38,727 bases of DNA from Sulfuricella sp035530375 (GCA_035530375.1 DATKUY010000015.1:1-38727), one strand, 5' to 3'; positions 24,219-31,964 are shown, counted from the first letter of the stretch. The notes: generated by a model not told the origin, from the letters alone. Numbers and translations: made by a program.

Positions 24219-24279
24219 GGTAACTAGAAATCCGTGCGGCAAGGCGGTTTCTGCCCAGTCGTCGCAGCCGCAGAAATAA
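24219..24279 (+). pseudogene. Duplicated stub of the ppk1 3' end
   Basis: GCGGCAAGGCGGTTTCTGCC and CGTCGCAGCCGCAGAAATAA here match GCGGCAAGACGGTCTCTGCC and TGTCGCAGCCGCAGAAATAG at the end of ppk1 (21246-21308). A block of about 19 bases between them is missing in this copy. It is the left edge of the tandem duplication that also contains the second EAL-CBS-GGDEF gene, and encodes no functional protein. Confidence 0.8.
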
Positions 24280-24289
24280 TCCTCCTCCG

Positions 24290-24323
24290 CGGTAACATTC
24301 CTGTCACAAAGCCCGGCTAGACT
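24290..24323 (+). promoter_or_regulatory. PhoB-box-like promoter of EAL-CBS-GGDEF gene 2
   Basis: CGGTAAC-ATTC-CTGTCAC (24290-24307) shows the 7-4-7 Pho box layout; the second heptamer matches the consensus well and the first less so. TAGACT (24318-24323) follows after exactly ten bases as a -10. The arrangement is the same as in front of copy 1, and the site nearly equals the one before phoU (CGGCAAC-AAAA-CTGTCAC). Confidence 0.6.
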
Positions 24324-24346
24324 CTCTTCGCATTGACGAGGTGACC

Positions 24347-26293
24347 GTGAAGAGAAAGAACGATGCAAAACCCGCTTGCGTGTCCCCGGCGGCAGATTTT
24401 CCTGCCGGCGTGGCGATGCGCGGCTACACCCCATCCTGCAAAGTACCCGCGCATAGGACTGGCTCGGCGATGCGGGAGGACGGCGTCAACGCAGACCTGG
24501 TTTACCTGCGAAAAATCATCGAACAGCGCACGCTGACGGCGTTGTTTCAGCCGATCATTTCCCTCGGCCGCAGCGAGATCATCGGCTACGAGGGGTTGAT
24601 TCGCGGGCCGTCGGACAGCCCGCTGCATGCGCCGCTGAATCTGTTTCATGCCGCCAACGAGCACGGCCTGTATGTCGAGGTCGAACACCTGGCGCGCCAG
24701 GTGGTGCTGGAAAGTTTCACCCGGCTTGACCTGCCGGGCAAGCTGTTCCTCAACGTCAGCCCGGAGTGCCTGCTTAATCGCAATGCGCGGCATGGAGAAA
24801 CGCTGGCCTACATCCACACCCTGGGCATCCGGCCGGACCGGGTGATCATCGAGCTGACCGAAAATCAGCCGACCTACGACTACCCGCTGCTGCGCGATGC
24901 GGTGAGGCATTACCGCGCGATGGGCTTCGAAATCGCCATCGATGACCTCGGCGAAGGATTCTCCAGCCTGCGTTTGTGGTCTGAATTGCGACCCGAATAC
25001 GTCAAGATCGACATGCACTTCATCCAGGGCATCAATCTGGATCCGGTCAAGCTACAGTTCGTCCGCTCGATCCAGCAGATCGCCGAAAACTCCGGCTCGC
25101 GGGTGATCGCCGAGGGCATCGAAACCGAGGCGGAGATGATGCTGGTCAAGGATCTCGGTATCGCCTTCGGCCAGGGCTACCATATCGCCCGTCCGTCCGC
25201 GCAGCCGCCGCGCGCACTGACGGCCGAGGTGGCCAAGAGCCTGGGGCGAGCCTGGATATCGGTCTATCCGCAGAAAGGGGCCGCCCGGCAGAGGACGGTT
25301 TCCGTGCTCAAGCTGTTGCGGGAGTGCAAGGCCGTGGCGCCGGATACTTCAAGCGAAGTGCTTTATGATATGTTCATCGGCAACCCGGATCTGCAGGCCG
25401 TGCCGGTGGTGAAAAAAAGCATGCCGGTCGGGCTGATCAACCGGCATGCTCTGATCGACCGCTTTGCCCCTTCATTCCAGCGCGAGCTGCACGGCAAGAA
25501 ACCCTGCACCCGGCTGATGGATGTTGCCCCGATGATTGTGGAGAAAGACATGAGCATCCATGAACTGAGCCATGCCATCGTCGAGGCGGACCGGCATCAC
25601 CTGTCGAACGGCTTCATCATCACCGACCGTGGCCAATATCTGGGCATGGGCACCGGCCATGACCTGGTGCGCGAGATCGCCCAGATACAGATACATGCCG
25701 CGCGCTATGCCAACTCGCTGACGCTGCTGCCGGGCAATGTGCCGATCAACGAACACCTCGAGTGCCTGCTCGAAGGCGGCGCCGGCTTTTGCGTGTGTTA
25801 CTGCGATCTGGACCACTTCAAGCCATTCAACGATGTCTACGGCTACCGCAAGGGCGACGATGTGATCCAGCTGACCGGCAAAATCCTGGCCGAAATCTGC
25901 GATCCGGCTCGCGACTTCATCGGCCATATCGGCGGCGACGATTTCGTCATCCTGTTTCAGAGCGCAAATTGGGAGGGACGTTGTCAGGATGCGCTGGACC
26001 TGTTTGCCGGCGCCATCGCGGATTTTTTCAGCGCGGAGGACCGGGCCCGCGACGGCTATGAAACCGAGGACCGGCAGGGGCGGAAAATGTTCCATCCCCT
26101 GACCAGCCTGTCGATCGGCGCGGTCTGGATCGAGCCGCAAACCTTTGCCTCTCACCACGAGATCGCGGTCGCCGCCACCGAAGCCAGGAAGCAGGCGAAG
26201 CGGGTGCGCGGCAACAGCATTTTCATCGAACAGCGGGTCGTGAGTTGTTTGCGGGCAAACCGGCCAGAATTCGTCCTGGCTCAAGACGGGTAA
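24347..26293 (+). CDS. EAL-CBS-GGDEF c-di-GMP signalling protein, copy 2
   Basis: This paralogue of the gene at 21395 is nearly colinear from IIEQRTLTALFQP onward, with high residue identity. The EAL signature (YEGL, LNVSPE, ELTEN, DDLGEGF, YVKID, AEGIE, QGYH) is intact; the GGDEF motif is again GGDDF, and the inhibitory RxxD is PARD. The N-terminal 50 residues do not match copy 1: the ATG equivalent to the copy 1 start (24363) is in a different frame and stops after 57 codons. GTG 24347, with GAGG five bases upstream, is taken as start; GTG 24341 or ATG 24470 are alternatives. The following partner gene is a remnant, so this copy acts alone. Confidence 0.85.
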   Translation: MKRKNDAKPACVSPAADFPAGVAMRGYTPSCKVPAHRTGSAMREDGVNADLVYLRKIIEQRTLTALFQPIISLGRSEIIGYEGLIRGPSDSPLHAPLNLFHAANEHGLYVEVEHLARQVVLESFTRLDLPGKLFLNVSPECLLNRNARHGETLAYIHTLGIRPDRVIIELTENQPTYDYPLLRDAVRHYRAMGFEIAIDDLGEGFSSLRLWSELRPEYVKIDMHFIQGINLDPVKLQFVRSIQQIAENSGSRVIAEGIETEAEMMLVKDLGIAFGQGYHIARPSAQPPRALTAEVAKSLGRAWISVYPQKGAARQRTVSVLKLLRECKAVAPDTSSEVLYDMFIGNPDLQAVPVVKKSMPVGLINRHALIDRFAPSFQRELHGKKPCTRLMDVAPMIVEKDMSIHELSHAIVEADRHHLSNGFIITDRGQYLGMGTGHDLVREIAQIQIHAARYANSLTLLPGNVPINEHLECLLEGGAGFCVCYCDLDHFKPFNDVYGYRKGDDVIQLTGKILAEICDPARDFIGHIGGDDFVILFQSANWEGRCQDALDLFAGAIADFFSAEDRARDGYETEDRQGRKMFHPLTSLSIGAVWIEPQTFASHHEIAVAATEARKQAKRVRGNSIFIEQRVVSCLRANRPEFVLAQDG

Positions 26294-26342
26294 ACACATG
26301 GGGCGGCGGGAAGCCCACCTGTGAAGCTTTCCGGCAGAAGCC

Positions 26343-26508
26343 GCCGGCGAATGGCTCCTGCGCAAGATCGACTGATGTGGTATTTATATCGGTTTCAACT
26401 TGGGCGAAATGCGCACCGGGTCGGTATTCAATTCCTTCAGTCATGAAATCCACGACGCCATCATCCCGATCCAGCCGGGCTATGTGGAGCGCCACTTGGT
26501 GTGCATGC
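26343..26508 (+). pseudogene. Remnant of the unknown partner gene (second copy)
   Basis: Bases 26347-26508 align with 23566-23727 of the intact gene, for example GCGAATGGCTCCTGCGCAAG and GGTATTTATATCGGTTTCAA in both. Relative to the intact gene it lacks roughly the first 210 and last 310 bases. The codon TGC has become TGA (26373-26375), an in-frame stop. The remnant ends against the 3' end of phoU. It cannot encode the protein. Confidence 0.85.
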
Positions 26509-26512
26509 TACC

Positions 26513-27214
26513 TCATTCCACTTCGCGTTCGATTTCTTCGACAGAAGTGTGGCGCACATCCTTTCCCTTGACCATATAGACCACATACTCGGACATGTTT
26601 TTGGCGTGGTCGCCGATGCGTTCCACCGCCTTGGCGGCGAACAGTACTTCGAGCGAAGTCGAGATGGTGCGCGGGTCTTCCATCATGAACGTGATCAGGT
26701 GGCGCATGCAGGAGCGGAATGCTTCATCCACTTCGATGTCCTGGCGCGGCACCTGAACGGCGGTACCGATGTCCACCCGGGCGAAAGCGTCGAGCGACTT
26801 GCGCAGCATGTCCAGCACGATTCCGCTCATCACCTTGATCTCCGCGAAGCGCGGGGAGGAGAGACGATCCGACTGGTAAATCAGCTTGCTCATGCGCGCG
26901 ATCTTTTCCGCTTCATCGCCGATGCGCTCCAGATCGGTGATGGTCTTGATTACCGTCATCACCATGCGCAGATCGCCGGCGGTGGGCTGGCGGCGGGCGA
27001 TGATGTGGGCGCAGACCTCGTCGATCTCCACCTCCATGGCGTTGACTTCCGGGTCCCTGGCGATCACTTCGTCGGCGAGGTCGAGCTTGCTGTTGATCAG
27101 CGCATCGACGGCGTTGACGATCTGCTCCTCCACCAGTCCGCCCATTTGCAGCACTCGTGCACGCACCGTTTCCAGTTCGGTATCGAATTGCTTGGAAATG
27201 TGTTCATGCTGCAT
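26513..27214 (-). CDS. phoU: Phosphate signalling protein PhoU
   Basis: The 233-residue protein has two PhoU three-helix repeats. The first begins about residue 18 (VRARVLQMGGLVEEQIVNAVDAL) with the metal-binding helix TVIKTITDLERIGDEAEKIAR near 85-108; the second carries AAKAVERIGDHAKNMSEYVVYM near 190-212. The ExxxDxxxD-type acidic clusters of the family are present. PhoU mediates Pst-dependent inhibition of PhoR and so keeps the Pho regulon off when phosphate is plentiful. AAGGAGAATCACC precedes the ATG. It follows rpiA on the minus strand but has its own Pho-box-like promoter. No pst genes are in the window. Confidence 0.96.
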   Translation of the reverse strand: MQHEHISKQFDTELETVRARVLQMGGLVEEQIVNAVDALINSKLDLADEVIARDPEVNAMEVEIDEVCAHIIARRQPTAGDLRMVMTVIKTITDLERIGDEAEKIARMSKLIYQSDRLSSPRFAEIKVMSGIVLDMLRKSLDAFARVDIGTAVQVPRQDIEVDEAFRSCMRHLITFMMEDPRTISTSLEVLFAAKAVERIGDHAKNMSEYVVYMVKGKDVRHTSVEEIEREVE

Positions 27215-27243
27215 GGTGATTCTCCTTAGTCTTTCAACTCTTC

Positions 27244-27277
27244 AGTATACGCGGCGATTGTGACAGTTTTGTTGCCG
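27244..27277 (-). promoter_or_regulatory. PhoB-box-like promoter of phoU
   Basis: On the minus strand, CGGCAAC-AAAA-CTGTCAC (27277-27260) has the 7-4-7 Pho box layout and is followed after ten bases by TATACT (27249-27244), a 5-of-6 match to the -10 consensus. Transcription would begin near 27237, about 23 bases before the phoU ATG, with the Shine-Dalgarno between. The site lies in the rpiA-phoU gap. Confidence 0.65.
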
Positions 27278-27281
27278 GTGA

Positions 27282-27938
27282 TTACGCTTTCAGTGTCCTG
27301 ACCCCGTCGCCGGTGCCGAGCAGCAGGACGTCCGCCGGACGCCGGGCGAACAGGCCGTTGGTTACCACGCCGGTGATCTGGTTGATCTGGGTTTCCAGTT
27401 CCACCGGGTTCATGATTTTCAGGCCCCGCACATCCAGAATGATATTGCCGTTGTCGGTGGTGAAGCCCTGGCGCAGTTCCGGTTGGCCGCCGAGCTTGAC
27501 CAGTTCGCGGGCGACATAGCTTCGCGCCATCGGGATGACTTCCACCGGCAGGGGGAAGTTGCCGAGCATGCCGACCAGCTTGCTGCCATCGGCGATGCAG
27601 ACGAATTTGCGGCTGCATGCGGCGACGATTTTTTCGCGCGTCAGCGCGCCGCCGCCGCCCTTGATCATGTGCATGTGTTCGGTGATCTCGTCGGCGCCGT
27701 CGACGTAAACCGCCAGCTCGCCGGCGCTGTTCAGGTCGAGCACCGGAATGCCGTGGCTTTTCAGGCGTTGCGCGGTCGCTTCGGAGCTGGCCACGGCACC
27801 GTCGATCCGGCCTTTGATTTTGGCCAGTTCGTCGATAAAATAATTGGCGGTGGAGCCGGTGCCCACGCCGATAATGCCGGCCGGCACGTATTCGATGGCG
27901 GCGCGTGCCGTGGCTTGCTTCAGTTCGTCCTGCGTCAT
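27282..27938 (-). CDS. rpiA: Ribose-5-phosphate isomerase A
   Basis: This 218-residue enzyme interconverts ribose 5-phosphate and ribulose 5-phosphate in the pentose phosphate pathway. Family motifs are GVGTGSTANYFIDEL at about 24-38, SSEATAQRLKSHGIPV near 51-66, YVDGADEI with the catalytic aspartates near 78-85 and IKGGGGALTREKIVA near 91-105. It is divergent from ilvA with a 130-base shared upstream region, and phoU follows on the same strand. Its product ribulose 5-phosphate is the RibB substrate, although the rib genes are distant here. Confidence 0.97.
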   Translation of the reverse strand: MTQDELKQATARAAIEYVPAGIIGVGTGSTANYFIDELAKIKGRIDGAVASSEATAQRLKSHGIPVLDLNSAGELAVYVDGADEITEHMHMIKGGGGALTREKIVAACSRKFVCIADGSKLVGMLGNFPLPVEVIPMARSYVARELVKLGGQPELRQGFTTDNGNIILDVRGLKIMNPVELETQINQITGVVTNGLFARRPADVLLLGTGDGVRTLKA

Positions 27939-28068
27939 GGTGCCTTATCCCTTATTGAGTTTCCTTTTATATTAGGAACGAATTATTGCAGGAATTGCCG
28001 GATTAAGAAATACGCGGTTACCCGCAAGCCTTCTGGTTTCGGTTAATTCCTGTTAATCTTGAAAAATA

Positions 28069-29580
28069 ATGCAAAACGACTACCTGGAAAAAATACTCAC
28101 CGCCCGCGTCTACGACGTGGCTATCGAAAGCCCGCTGGAGCACGCGCCGAACCTGTCGCATCGCATCCACAACACCGTCATGCTCAAACGCGAGGATCTG
28201 CAGCCGGTGTTCTCGTTCAAGCTGCGCGGTGCCTACAACAAGATGGTGCAGCTTCCCCCCGCCGTACTAAAGCGCGGCGTGATCGCCGCCTCTGCGGGCA
28301 ACCATGCCCAGGGCGTGGCGCTTTCCGCCCAGCGCCTGAAATGCGCGGCGATCATCGTGATGCCCGCGACCACGCCGCAGATCAAGGTGGATGCGGTGCA
28401 AAGCCGCGGCGCCGAGGTGGTGCTGTACGGCGATTCCTACAGCGACGCCTATGTTCACGCCATCGCGCTGGCGAAGGAAAAAAAGCTGGCTTTCGTGCAT
28501 CCCTACGACGACCCGGCTGTCATCGCGGGGCAGGGTACCATCGCCATGGAAATCCTGCGCCAGCATCCGGGGCCGATCCATGCCATTTTCGTGCCGGTCG
28601 GCGGCGGTGGCCTGATCGCCGGCATCGCCGCCTACGTCAAGCGCCTCAAGCCGGAAATCAAAATTATCGGTGTGGAGCCGGTCGACGCCGATGCCATGTA
28701 CCAGTCGCTGCGCAAAAAAACGCGCGTCACCCTGGCGCAGGTCGGCATTTTCGCCGACGGCGTGGCGGTGAAACAGGTCGGGGAGGAAACCTTCCGTCTG
28801 TGCCGCGAACTGGTGGACGAGGTTATCCTGGTGGACACCGACGCCATCTGCGCCGCGATCAAGGACGTGTTCGAGGACACCCGCTCCATTCTCGAGCCCG
28901 CCGGCGCGCTTTCCATCGCCGGGGCGAAGCTGTATGCCGCGCGCGAAAAACTCAGGAACAAGACCCTGGTGACCATCGCTTCCGGCGCCAACATGAATTT
29001 CGACCGGCTGCGCCATGTCGCCGAGCGCGCCGAGCTGGGCGAGAAGCGCGAGGCCGTGCTGTCCGTCACCATCCCGGAAAAACCGGGCAGCTTCAAGGCG
29101 TTCTGCGCCTTGCTCGGAACGCGCAACATCACCGAATTCAACTACCGCTATTCCGGTTCCAGCGAAGCCCATGTGTTCGTCGGCGTGCAGGTGGGCAACC
29201 GCAGCGAAACCGACAAGCTGCTGGCGCTGCTGGAGCGCAAGGGATTGAATCCGGTGGACATGAGCGACAACGAGATGGCCAAGCTGCATGTTCGCCACAT
29301 GGTGGGCGGCCATGCCCCGCAGGCGAAGAACGAAATCCTCTATCGTTTTGAGTTTCCGGAGCGTCCGGGGGCGCTGATGAAGTTCCTCGACAGCGTCGGA
29401 CAAAGCTGGAACATCAGCCTGTTCCATTACCGCAACCATGGCGCCGACTATGGCCGGGTGCTGGTGGGCGTGCAGGTGCCATCGAAGGAGAGGCCCGCCT
29501 TCAGGAAGTTTCTCGACCGCCTGGGCTATCCGTACCTGGACGAGAGCAAGAACCCGGCCTACAAACTATTTCTCGGGTGA
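28069..29580 (+). CDS. ilvA: Threonine ammonia-lyase, biosynthetic
   Basis: This PLP enzyme deaminates threonine to 2-oxobutanoate, the committed step to isoleucine. The catalytic domain (about 1-325) has the PLP lysine K51 in SFKLRGAYNK, the substrate loop ASAGNHAQG and the phosphate-binding VGGGGLIAG. Two ACT-like regulatory domains follow (from about 335 and 430, each starting with a VxxPExPGxxxxF-like strand), consistent with isoleucine feedback inhibition. Total length, 503 residues, is that of the anabolic form. The ribosome site is weak. It converges with the marR gene 20 bases downstream. Confidence 0.97.
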   Translation: MQNDYLEKILTARVYDVAIESPLEHAPNLSHRIHNTVMLKREDLQPVFSFKLRGAYNKMVQLPPAVLKRGVIAASAGNHAQGVALSAQRLKCAAIIVMPATTPQIKVDAVQSRGAEVVLYGDSYSDAYVHAIALAKEKKLAFVHPYDDPAVIAGQGTIAMEILRQHPGPIHAIFVPVGGGGLIAGIAAYVKRLKPEIKIIGVEPVDADAMYQSLRKKTRVTLAQVGIFADGVAVKQVGEETFRLCRELVDEVILVDTDAICAAIKDVFEDTRSILEPAGALSIAGAKLYAAREKLRNKTLVTIASGANMNFDRLRHVAERAELGEKREAVLSVTIPEKPGSFKAFCALLGTRNITEFNYRYSGSSEAHVFVGVQVGNRSETDKLLALLERKGLNPVDMSDNEMAKLHVRHMVGGHAPQAKNEILYRFEFPERPGALMKFLDSVGQSWNISLFHYRNHGADYGRVLVGVQVPSKERPAFRKFLDRLGYPYLDESKNPAYKLFLG

Positions 29581-29600
29581 CGCGGCTGAAACGGGGCTTG

Positions 29601-30143
29601 CTATTCGATATCCGATAGCGGGGTCAATGCGGCTTCTTCGTCTTTCTGCTCCATCCGGGAGATCACCTCGCGCAGGCAGCCATTCAAGGTGCCGAGCACG
29701 TCCTCGGGAAGATTCTCAAGGGCGTTTGGCAGCACCCCTTCGAACGGCCTCGGTGCGCGTGAAACCGCCTCAATCCCTTGCGGACTGAGATACAGGTGAA
29801 CGATCCTTTGATCCGTCGCATCCCTTTCCTTGCAGACGAAATTTTTCCGTACCAGCTTGTCCACCAGATTGCTGGCGGTGGACTGGTGAATGGAAAGCGC
29901 CTGGGCCAGATCCGAGACCCTGGCGCCCGGGCTGTCCTGTAACCGGGCCATCGCCCACAGTTGCGCGCCACTGACGCCGCATTGGGTTTCTATCCACTGG
30001 AAATGGCGTCTTACCGTGCTGAAGATGACACGGAAATTCTTCAGGGTTTCCCGCGCCAGTTTGTGATGAGGAGCCAGGCCAGGCTCGTCGATGGGCTCCG
30101 CATGGTGTTTTTTTGCTGGTTTTTTGGGCGGCTTGGCAGGCAT
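29601..30143 (-). CDS. MarR-family transcriptional regulator
   Basis: This 180-residue protein starts with a lysine/proline-rich tail (MPAKPPKKPAKKHHAEP), then a MarR winged helix-turn-helix. VSDLAQALSIHQSTASNLVDKLVRKNFV is the recognition region, and RDATDQRIVHLYLSPQG is the wing. ATG 30143 is chosen because the upstream frame looks non-coding and the basic tail is unlike the preceding sequence. MarR proteins usually repress their own gene and neighbours by binding palindromes; an ATTATA-4-TATAAT palindrome lies about 40 bases upstream. The ligand is unknown. The divergent candidate RNA and the aldehyde dehydrogenase beyond it are possible targets. Confidence 0.85.
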   Translation of the reverse strand: MPAKPPKKPAKKHHAEPIDEPGLAPHHKLARETLKNFRVIFSTVRRHFQWIETQCGVSGAQLWAMARLQDSPGARVSDLAQALSIHQSTASNLVDKLVRKNFVCKERDATDQRIVHLYLSPQGIEAVSRAPRPFEGVLPNALENLPEDVLGTLNGCLREVISRMEQKDEEAALTPLSDIE

Positions 30144-30179
30144 TCTGAAATTTTCCCGGTGATTAAAGTGTTTGTAAGA

Positions 30180-30195
30180 ATTATATTTGTATAAT
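30180..30195. promoter_or_regulatory. Palindromic operator candidate upstream of the MarR gene
   Basis: ATTATA-TTTG-TATAAT is a perfect 6-4-6 inverted repeat in a very AT-rich stretch, unlike the surrounding G+C-rich DNA. Each half is also a -10-like hexamer in one direction. Its position 37 bases upstream of the regulator start is where MarR-family autoregulatory sites are usually found. It overlaps the promoter proposed for the candidate RNA. Confidence 0.5.
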
Positions 30196-30206
30196 ATTAT
30201 TCGTAA

Positions 30207-30350
30207 TGTCGTTTCATCGCTATTGCCTTCTTTTGCGGTAATGGCGTCAAGCGGGCATCGATTACCCGTAGCAGTACTACAAAGTAGGTCGAGTACAGCA
30301 GTTTCCCTTCGCACGTCCCTTTTTCGGCTATAAAAAGGGACGTGCTTTTT
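30207..30350 (+). ncRNA. Candidate small RNA with promoter and terminator
   Basis: TTGTAA (30172-30177), a 17-base spacer and TATTAT (30195-30200) make a plausible sigma70 promoter on the plus strand. A strong rho-independent terminator follows at 30311-30350. No open frame of note lies between, so a transcript of about 140 bases is predicted. Inside, GGTAAT (30237-30242) can pair with ATTACC (30260-30265). It is divergent from the MarR gene and its promoter overlaps the MarR operator candidate. Existence of the RNA is inference. Confidence 0.4.
30311..30350 (+). terminator. Rho-independent terminator
   Basis: GCACGTCCCTTTTT and AAAAAGGGACGTGC form a perfect 14-base stem around a seven-base loop, and TTTTT follows directly on the plus strand. 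On the minus strand no T-run follows, so it works chiefly for plus-strand transcripts. The nearest plus-strand gene, ilvA, ends 730 bases upstream with an opposed gene between, which points to a separate short transcript. Confidence 0.8.
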
Positions 30351-30503
30351 CATTGCGCGTCGCATCGGATTCTAACATTATCCAGGCGGCGCATTCTCGC
30401 GCCATCAATTCAGAAGAGCCGGTTTATCTCCGACGGCAAATCCACTGTGGTAATCCCGGAGCTTGCGGCGAACGGATATGGACATTGCCACATGAAACCG
30501 GCA

Positions 30504-31964
30504 TCAAGATGGTTTTTTTGCACCCCTGCTTTTCCGCAGCCTGCCCTCCAGCCCCAGATGCTTGGCGGGTTGCTGGAGTCGCGGGCAGAGAGATGAGGTC
30601 TGCTTCACCCATACCGTCTTGATGTTCACGAATTCGTGGATGCCGTGATAGGACAGTTCGCGGCCGAAGCCGGAATTCTTGACGCCGCCGAAGGGCAGGC
30701 GCGGGTCGGATTTCACCATGCCGTTAATGAAGCAGCAGCCGGCATCGATATCGCGCGACAGTCTTTCTGCGCGCACAGCATCGCAGCTCCACAAGCTCGA
30801 ACCCAGGCCAAAGCGGGTGTCATTGGCGATTTTTATGGCATCCCGTTCGTTTTTTGCGCGAATGACTATGGCCACCGGGCCAAACAGTTCCTCATGGTAG
30901 GCGCAGGCTTTCGGCGTGACATGATCGAGAATGGAAGGCAGGTAATAGGCGCCCTTGCCGGCTACCGGTTCGCACCCCAGAAGCGGTCGTGCGCCCTGGG
31001 CGATGGAGTCGGTCACCTGGCGGTGCAGTTCGTCGCGCAGATCGAGCCTTGCCATCGGCCCGACCCGCGTACTTTTCTTCATCGGATCGCCCAGTTTGAG
31101 GGCGGCGACCTTCTGTTTCAGCAGAAGCACGAAGTCATCGGCGATTTCCGGGGCCAGGATAAGGCGCTTGGCGGCGATGCAGGACTGTCCTGCGTTGAGA
31201 AAGCGCGAATTGACGGCCTGGCTGCTGGCATGGTCGAGGTTGGCATCGCATAGCACGATAAAGGGGTCCGATCCGCCGAGTTCCAGCACGCATTTTTTCA
31301 GATTTCGCCCCGCCTCTGCTGCAACCAGGCGCCCGGCCGGTTCGGAACCGGTGAAGGTGACAGCGTGTATGCGCGGATCGGCGATCACTGCCGCGACCTG
31401 GCCGGCTTCGATCATCAGGGTGGTGAAAAGATGGTCCGGCAGATCCGCCGCGCGGAAAATCTCCTCTATCGCCAGCGCGCAGCGCGGCACGTTGGATGCG
31501 TGCTTCAATACCATCGCATTGCCCGCCATCAAGGCCGGGGCAGCAGCGCGAAATACCTGCCAGAACGGAAAATTCCACGGCATGACCGCGAGTATGGTGC
31601 CTAGCGGCTGATAGGAGGCATAACTTCGGCTGGCATCCGTTTCGACCGGTTCGTCCGCGAGAAAATCGGCGCCATGGCGGGCATAGTAATCACATGCCAG
31701 GGCGCTTTTTTCCACCTCGGCATGCGCTTCCCGCAGAGGCTTGCCCATTTCCTGCGTGATCAGCGCGGCGTAATCGTCGCGGTTGGCCTGCAGATTCTTC
31801 GCTACGCGGCTCATTGCTTCGGCACGCTGAGGAAACCCGGCCCGGAACCAGGCTGCCTGGGCATGACCGGCATTCTCCAGCGCAATGTCCGACCGTTGCT
31901 CATCCCATGAGGGAAATGTTTGCATAACCTCGCCAGTGGCGGGATTCAGGCTGACATAAGGCAT
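30504..31964 (-). CDS. NAD(P)-dependent aldehyde dehydrogenase, succinate-semialdehyde dehydrogenase-like
   Basis: This 486-residue ALDH superfamily enzyme has the catalytic cysteine C262 in NAGQSCIAAKR, the general base E228 in LELGGSDPF, and N131 in PWNFPFWQ. The sequence opens LNPATGEVMQTFPSWD and resembles the GabD/succinate-semialdehyde group (GMVKSDPRLPFGGVKNSGFGREL); the true substrate cannot be told from sequence alone. The C-terminal 25 residues (LCPRLQQPAKHLGLEGRLRKSRGAKKPS) extend beyond the usual end and are basic. There is no clear Shine-Dalgarno. It is divergent from the transglycosylase gene, with 43 bases between starts. Confidence 0.92.
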   Translation of the reverse strand: MPYVSLNPATGEVMQTFPSWDEQRSDIALENAGHAQAAWFRAGFPQRAEAMSRVAKNLQANRDDYAALITQEMGKPLREAHAEVEKSALACDYYARHGADFLADEPVETDASRSYASYQPLGTILAVMPWNFPFWQVFRAAAPALMAGNAMVLKHASNVPRCALAIEEIFRAADLPDHLFTTLMIEAGQVAAVIADPRIHAVTFTGSEPAGRLVAAEAGRNLKKCVLELGGSDPFIVLCDANLDHASSQAVNSRFLNAGQSCIAAKRLILAPEIADDFVLLLKQKVAALKLGDPMKKSTRVGPMARLDLRDELHRQVTDSIAQGARPLLGCEPVAGKGAYYLPSILDHVTPKACAYHEELFGPVAIVIRAKNERDAIKIANDTRFGLGSSLWSCDAVRAERLSRDIDAGCCFINGMVKSDPRLPFGGVKNSGFGRELSYHGIHEFVNIKTVWVKQTSSLCPRLQQPAKHLGLEGRLRKSRGAKKPS

